This document shows, one piece after another, positions 41,174-43,987 of a stretch of 43,987 nt of DNA. Origin of the DNA: Nitrospira sp. (GTDB taxonomy: Bacteria; Nitrospirota; Nitrospiria; Nitrospirales; Nitrospiraceae); contig JANDJE010000018.1 of NCBI GenBank assembly GCA_024331095.1, positions 1 through 43,987 on the forward strand. The letters are read 5' to 3'. How positions within the stretch are numbered: position 1 is the first letter of the stretch; each line of letters starts with the position of its first letter. The translations under genes were made by a program, and so were the position numbers. The notes below the pieces were generated by a model that was not told the DNA's origin, did not search any database, and was given only the letters and a program-made list of their open reading frames with translations.

Positions 41174-41207
41174 ATTCGTCGTTTCATAGTTGTATCCAAG
41201 CCTCTTC

Positions 41208-42194
41208 ATGAAAACCGCATCTCCTAATTCCGACTCGGCGACTTTCATTCAAGGCCCCAATACGCAGGTTGGCTTTCTTTCGGTGGCAGGTGTTGTTTTC
41301 GCACTTATTGCTCTCGTTACAGGGATCCAGCAGACCCTCGACCACCGTCAAGACCGATCGCTCGTTCAAATTGAAGAACTGGCCCGTCTCCCCAAGGGTG
41401 ACTATCTCAAGCCAGCTCTGCTGGGCTATCACCACCTGGGGGCCGATGTGTTGTGGCTGAAGCTGGTGCAGGTGATCGGCAAGCGCCACAACACGATGGA
41501 AGACTATGAATGGATGGCCCATGCGCTCGACGTGATTACGACGCTCGATCCCCAGTATGCCTATGCCTATTACGCGGGCGGGGTGATTTTGGGCGATCTC
41601 GCCAACCGGCCTGATTTGGCCAATCGACTGCTTAAACGAGGCCATGAGGAAAACCCCACCGTGTGGAACATTCCGTTTTTGCTCGGCTACAACTATTATT
41701 TCCTCTTGGCTGATCCGGACATGGGCGCGTACTACACCATGCAGGCCGCGTCGCTGCCCGGCCGGCCCGCCTATCTGCCGGGCCTGGCTACCCGCATGGC
41801 GGCGGAGGCCGGCAAGCCAGAGACGGCGCTCGCGTTTCTCGAAGCGCGGCTCAGGGAAACGGACGATCCGGAAATGAAAAAATTCTTTGAGACCAGGATG
41901 AAAGAAGTCATCATCGAACGGGACATTCGGATGTTGGAGCGTGCGGTGGATGAGTATCGGAAGCGCCATGGTCGGGTGCCGCCGTCACTGGCTGCATTGG
42001 TTCAGGCGGGACTGCTCGCGGCCCTGCCGCTTGAGCCCTTTGGCGGGGAGTATCGTTACGACCCAATGACAGGCACTGTGACCAGCTCGACCCATCCAGA
42101 ACGGCTCAAGACATTTCATAAACGAAATCGGACGCCGGCCTATCGCTATCCCAAGATCGAGCAGCCGGCCTATGTGTTTCCGCTGCGATGGTAA
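41208..42194 (+). CDS. Membrane-anchored helical/TPR-like protein of the pilin cluster
   Basis: A 328-residue protein with one N-terminal membrane helix (about 22-44, V-A-G-V-V-F-A-L-I-A-L-V). The middle is helical with TPR-like pairs (A-L-D-V-I-T-T-L-D-P-Q-Y-A-Y-A-Y, N-P-T-V-W-N-I-P-F-L-L-G-Y-N-Y-Y). The last 75 residues (R-K-R-H-G-R-V-P-P-S-L, L-P-L-E-P-F-G-G-E-Y-R-Y-D-P-M-T-G, S-S-T) resemble the C-terminal segment of GspG-type pseudopilins, without a prepilin signal. It sits between the pilin and an ABC transporter, where Myxococcus has pilG; homology to PilG is untested. The next gene overlaps its end (ATGGTAA). No Shine-Dalgarno site; TTG 41190 is a less likely start. Confidence 0.8.
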   Translation: MKTASPNSDSATFIQGPNTQVGFLSVAGVVFALIALVTGIQQTLDHRQDRSLVQIEELARLPKGDYLKPALLGYHHLGADVLWLKLVQVIGKRHNTMEDYEWMAHALDVITTLDPQYAYAYYAGGVILGDLANRPDLANRLLKRGHEENPTVWNIPFLLGYNYYFLLADPDMGAYYTMQAASLPGRPAYLPGLATRMAAEAGKPETALAFLEARLRETDDPEMKKFFETRMKEVIIERDIRMLERAVDEYRKRHGRVPPSLAALVQAGLLAALPLEPFGGEYRYDPMTGTVTSSTHPERLKTFHKRNRTPAYRYPKIEQPAYVFPLRW

Positions 42195-43165
42195 CGGCGA
42201 TGAAGGACTGTGCTGACGTTGTCATTCACATCGAGGACTTAACCAAGGTGTTTCGCGTGGGCTTTTGGGGCCGCAAGGTGACGGCGGTGGATCGGCTGTC
42301 ACTGGTTGTGCACCGAGGCGAAGTCTTTGGCTTTCTCGGCCCCAACGGAGCGGGAAAGACAACGACCCTCAAAATGTTGATGGGGTTGATCTACCCCACG
42401 AGCGGCCGAGCCACGATTTTGGGTCATCCGATCGGGGTGCCGCAGGCCAAGGCCAAGTTGGGGTTTCTGCCGGAGTCGCCCTATTTTTATGACTATCTCA
42501 CCGGTGCGGAGTTTTTGCGGTTTTATGGCCATCTGTTCGGGCTCCGCGGCGCAGCCTTGAGTAAAAGAATTGACGAGCTACTTGACACGGTGGGGATGAG
42601 CCATGCCCGACATTTGCAGTTGCGGAAGTTTTCGAAGGGCATGTTACAGCGGGTGGGGATTGCCCAAGCTCTGATCAACGATCCGGAATTGGTGGTGCTG
42701 GATGAGCCGATGTCGGGCCTCGATCCGATTGGGCGCAAAGAAGTGCGTGACCTGATTTTGCGGCTCAAGGAAGCGGGCAAGACCATCATGTTCAGTTCGC
42801 ATATTCTGCATGATGCCGAACTGCTCTGCGACCGGGTCGCCATGATCATGAAGGGCCGGCTGGTCGCCTGTGGTCACGTCTCGGAGTTGCTCGCAGCCGA
42901 TGCGACGGAAGAGGCGGAACTGGTGATTGAGCGGCTGGCGCCCGAGGCGCTAGAGCGGATCAGGCCCTTTGCCAAAAAGGTGGTGGTGCAAGGGGAGCAG
43001 GTGATGGTGGTGCTGGCAAACCAACAGGATGTGAACCATGCGATCGACGTGGTCCGTTCGGTGAAGGGCTACGTGGTGTCACTCACGCCGCACCGGGTCT
43101 CGCTCGAAGATCTCTTCATCCGCGAAGCCAACAGCCTGCGGCAGCCAATGGAGGTAGCGGCCTGA
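42188..43165 (+). CDS. ABC transporter ATP-binding protein (PilH position)
   Basis: A 325-residue ABC ATPase, longer than the basic 230 because of a C-terminal domain of about 80 residues, as in ABC-2 type exporters. Walker A is G-P-N-G-A-G-K-T (51-58), the signature is F-S-K-G-M-L-Q-R (a divergent form of LSGGQ found in ABC-2 ATPases), Walker B is L-V-V-L-D-E-P with M-S-G-L-D-P behind, and the switch His is in S-S-H-I-L. It pairs with the permease that overlaps its stop (TGATG). The start at 42188 overlaps the previous stop; ATG 42200 is an alternative. Export of a pilus component or envelope polymer is inferred from position only. Confidence 0.93.
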   Translation: MVTAMKDCADVVIHIEDLTKVFRVGFWGRKVTAVDRLSLVVHRGEVFGFLGPNGAGKTTTLKMLMGLIYPTSGRATILGHPIGVPQAKAKLGFLPESPYFYDYLTGAEFLRFYGHLFGLRGAALSKRIDELLDTVGMSHARHLQLRKFSKGMLQRVGIAQALINDPELVVLDEPMSGLDPIGRKEVRDLILRLKEAGKTIMFSSHILHDAELLCDRVAMIMKGRLVACGHVSELLAADATEEAELVIERLAPEALERIRPFAKKVVVQGEQVMVVLANQQDVNHAIDVVRSVKGYVVSLTPHRVSLEDLFIREANSLRQPMEVAA

Positions 43166-43926
43166 TGAAAATCCTGTCGATCGCCTTCAATACGTTTCGC
43201 GAAAATCTGCGCGACAAGCTGCTCTACAATCTGTTGATCTTCGCGCTTTTGATGATCGGCAGCTCGATCATCATCTCGAAACTCACGCTGGGGGATTTCG
43301 ATCGGCTGATGATCGATATCGGCCTTGCCAGTGTCAATTTCTTCGGTGTGTTGATCGCCATCTTCATCGGGATCGGCCTGGTCAGCAAGGAAATCGACAA
43401 GAAAACGATCTATACGATCGTCTCGAAGCCGGTGGCCCGGTATCAATTTCTCTTGGGCAAGTATCTGGGACTCTTGATCACGTTGTCGGTCAACACAGCG
43501 ATCATGACGGTGGGGCTGTTGGTCGTGTTATGGGCGAGGCACGTGGCGGTGGATGGTCTGCTGTTTCAAGCCGTGGGGATGATTTTTGTCGAGTTCATGG
43601 TCATCACGGCGGTGGCCTTACTGTTTTCGACCTTTACGAGCACGACGCTGAGCGCGATCTTTACCTTGTCGATCTATGTAATTGGCCACCTGACGCCGGA
43701 TCTCAAAACTTTCAGCGAAAAGATGGATGAGGTGGGGCGGGCGGTGATGAACGGGCTCTATTATGTGTTGCCCAATCTCGAACGGTTTAACCTCAAGGGG
43801 CACGTCATTCACCATCTCCAGATTGCGAGCGCCGATCTGGCCCTGATTGTGCTGTATGGCCTTGCCTATGCCACGTTCCTGCTCGTGATCGCTGGCCTGA
43901 TCTTTGAGCGGCGTGACTTCCGCTGA
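43165..43926 (+). CDS. ABC-2 type transporter permease (PilI position)
   Basis: A 253-residue inner-membrane protein with about six predicted helices (near 20-40, 55-75, 105-125, 135-160, 165-180 and 225-248). The pattern F-R-E-N-L-R-D-K-L-L-Y-N-L-L at the start, S-K-E-I-D-K-K-T-I-Y-T-I-V-S-K-P and the F-E-R-R-D-F ending are typical of ABC-2 permeases of the NosY/GldF-like group. It forms the membrane part of the transporter with the preceding ATPase and is translationally coupled to it. The cluster may continue beyond the window; only 61 bases follow, containing a weak GCCAAG/CTTGGC hairpin at 43941-43967. Confidence 0.9.
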   Translation: MKILSIAFNTFRENLRDKLLYNLLIFALLMIGSSIIISKLTLGDFDRLMIDIGLASVNFFGVLIAIFIGIGLVSKEIDKKTIYTIVSKPVARYQFLLGKYLGLLITLSVNTAIMTVGLLVVLWARHVAVDGLLFQAVGMIFVEFMVITAVALLFSTFTSTTLSAIFTLSIYVIGHLTPDLKTFSEKMDEVGRAVMNGLYYVLPNLERFNLKGHVIHHLQIASADLALIVLYGLAYATFLLVIAGLIFERRDFR

Positions 43927-43987
43927 CCCCATTCATTGTTGCCAAGGTTCATCGCAAGGGGCTTGGCTCTTTCCCAAACCAGAGTCG

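Noticed and set aside
1..43987. CRISPR arrays, tRNA or rRNA genes and insertion sequences
   Set aside because: No regularly spaced direct repeats, no cloverleaf with a T-loop GGTTCGAATCC-type arm, no rRNA and no transposase motif were seen on reading both strands.

Overview
The window reads as chromosome from a GC-rich, Gram-negative bacterium. Signal peptides, lipoprotein boxes, outer-membrane barrels with a C-terminal Phe, a MltD-like lytic transglycosylase and type IV pilus genes all point to a diderm. The mix of genes (HisZ, Lhr, a DHH-CBS-tRNA nucleotidyltransferase fusion, tandem PilT/PilU, c-type cytochrome, class V aminotransferase next to SerA) and the protein style suggest a Nitrospira-like member of the Nitrospirota. 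That assignment is inference from gene content; no rRNA is present to test it. I see no tRNA, rRNA, CRISPR array, insertion sequence or phage gene.

Layout. 1-4024: the tail of a charged-repeat protein, a terminator with competing hairpins, an outer-membrane barrel protein, then a four-gene unit. That unit encodes an ECF sigma factor, a membrane anti-sigma-like protein carrying a glycogen-binding domain (GBD), a lipoprotein that is almost only a second GBD, and an exported protein with an Arg/Asp/Glu-rich tail. 4134-18819: mostly housekeeping or lone genes: tRNA nucleotidyltransferase fusion, DUF6573-like protein, MFS transporter, J-domain protein, amidohydrolase, CPBP protease, SDR-like protein, Lhr helicase, double Usp protein. 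18980-25684: radical SAM/B12 protein with a surface-adhesin-E-like protein, pyruvate kinase, an envelope operon (barrel, Slp lipoprotein, Tat-exported intradiol dioxygenase) and a membrane-anchored cytochrome c. 25733-31555: pilU, pilT, bioF, a membrane TPR protein and a mltD-like gene. 31833-39066: class V aminotransferase, serA, hisZ, dnaB and a large TPR protein, all co-directional. 39239-39971: a nucleotidyltransferase with a small partner, possibly a toxin-antitoxin pair. 40487-43926: type IV pilin followed by a membrane/TPR-like protein and an ABC ATPase plus permease, an order that recalls pilA-pilG-pilH-pilI of Myxococcus.

Three things stand out. First, the sigma/anti-sigma unit has a carbohydrate-binding fold as its likely sensor and a second copy of that fold on a lipoprotein. 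Second, several genes have a -10 element (often extended, TGnTAnnnT) ending only 6-8 bases before the start codon, which predicts leaderless or nearly leaderless mRNAs. Third, the pilin-ABC module may be a pilus-assembly unit separated by about 12 kb from pilT/pilU.
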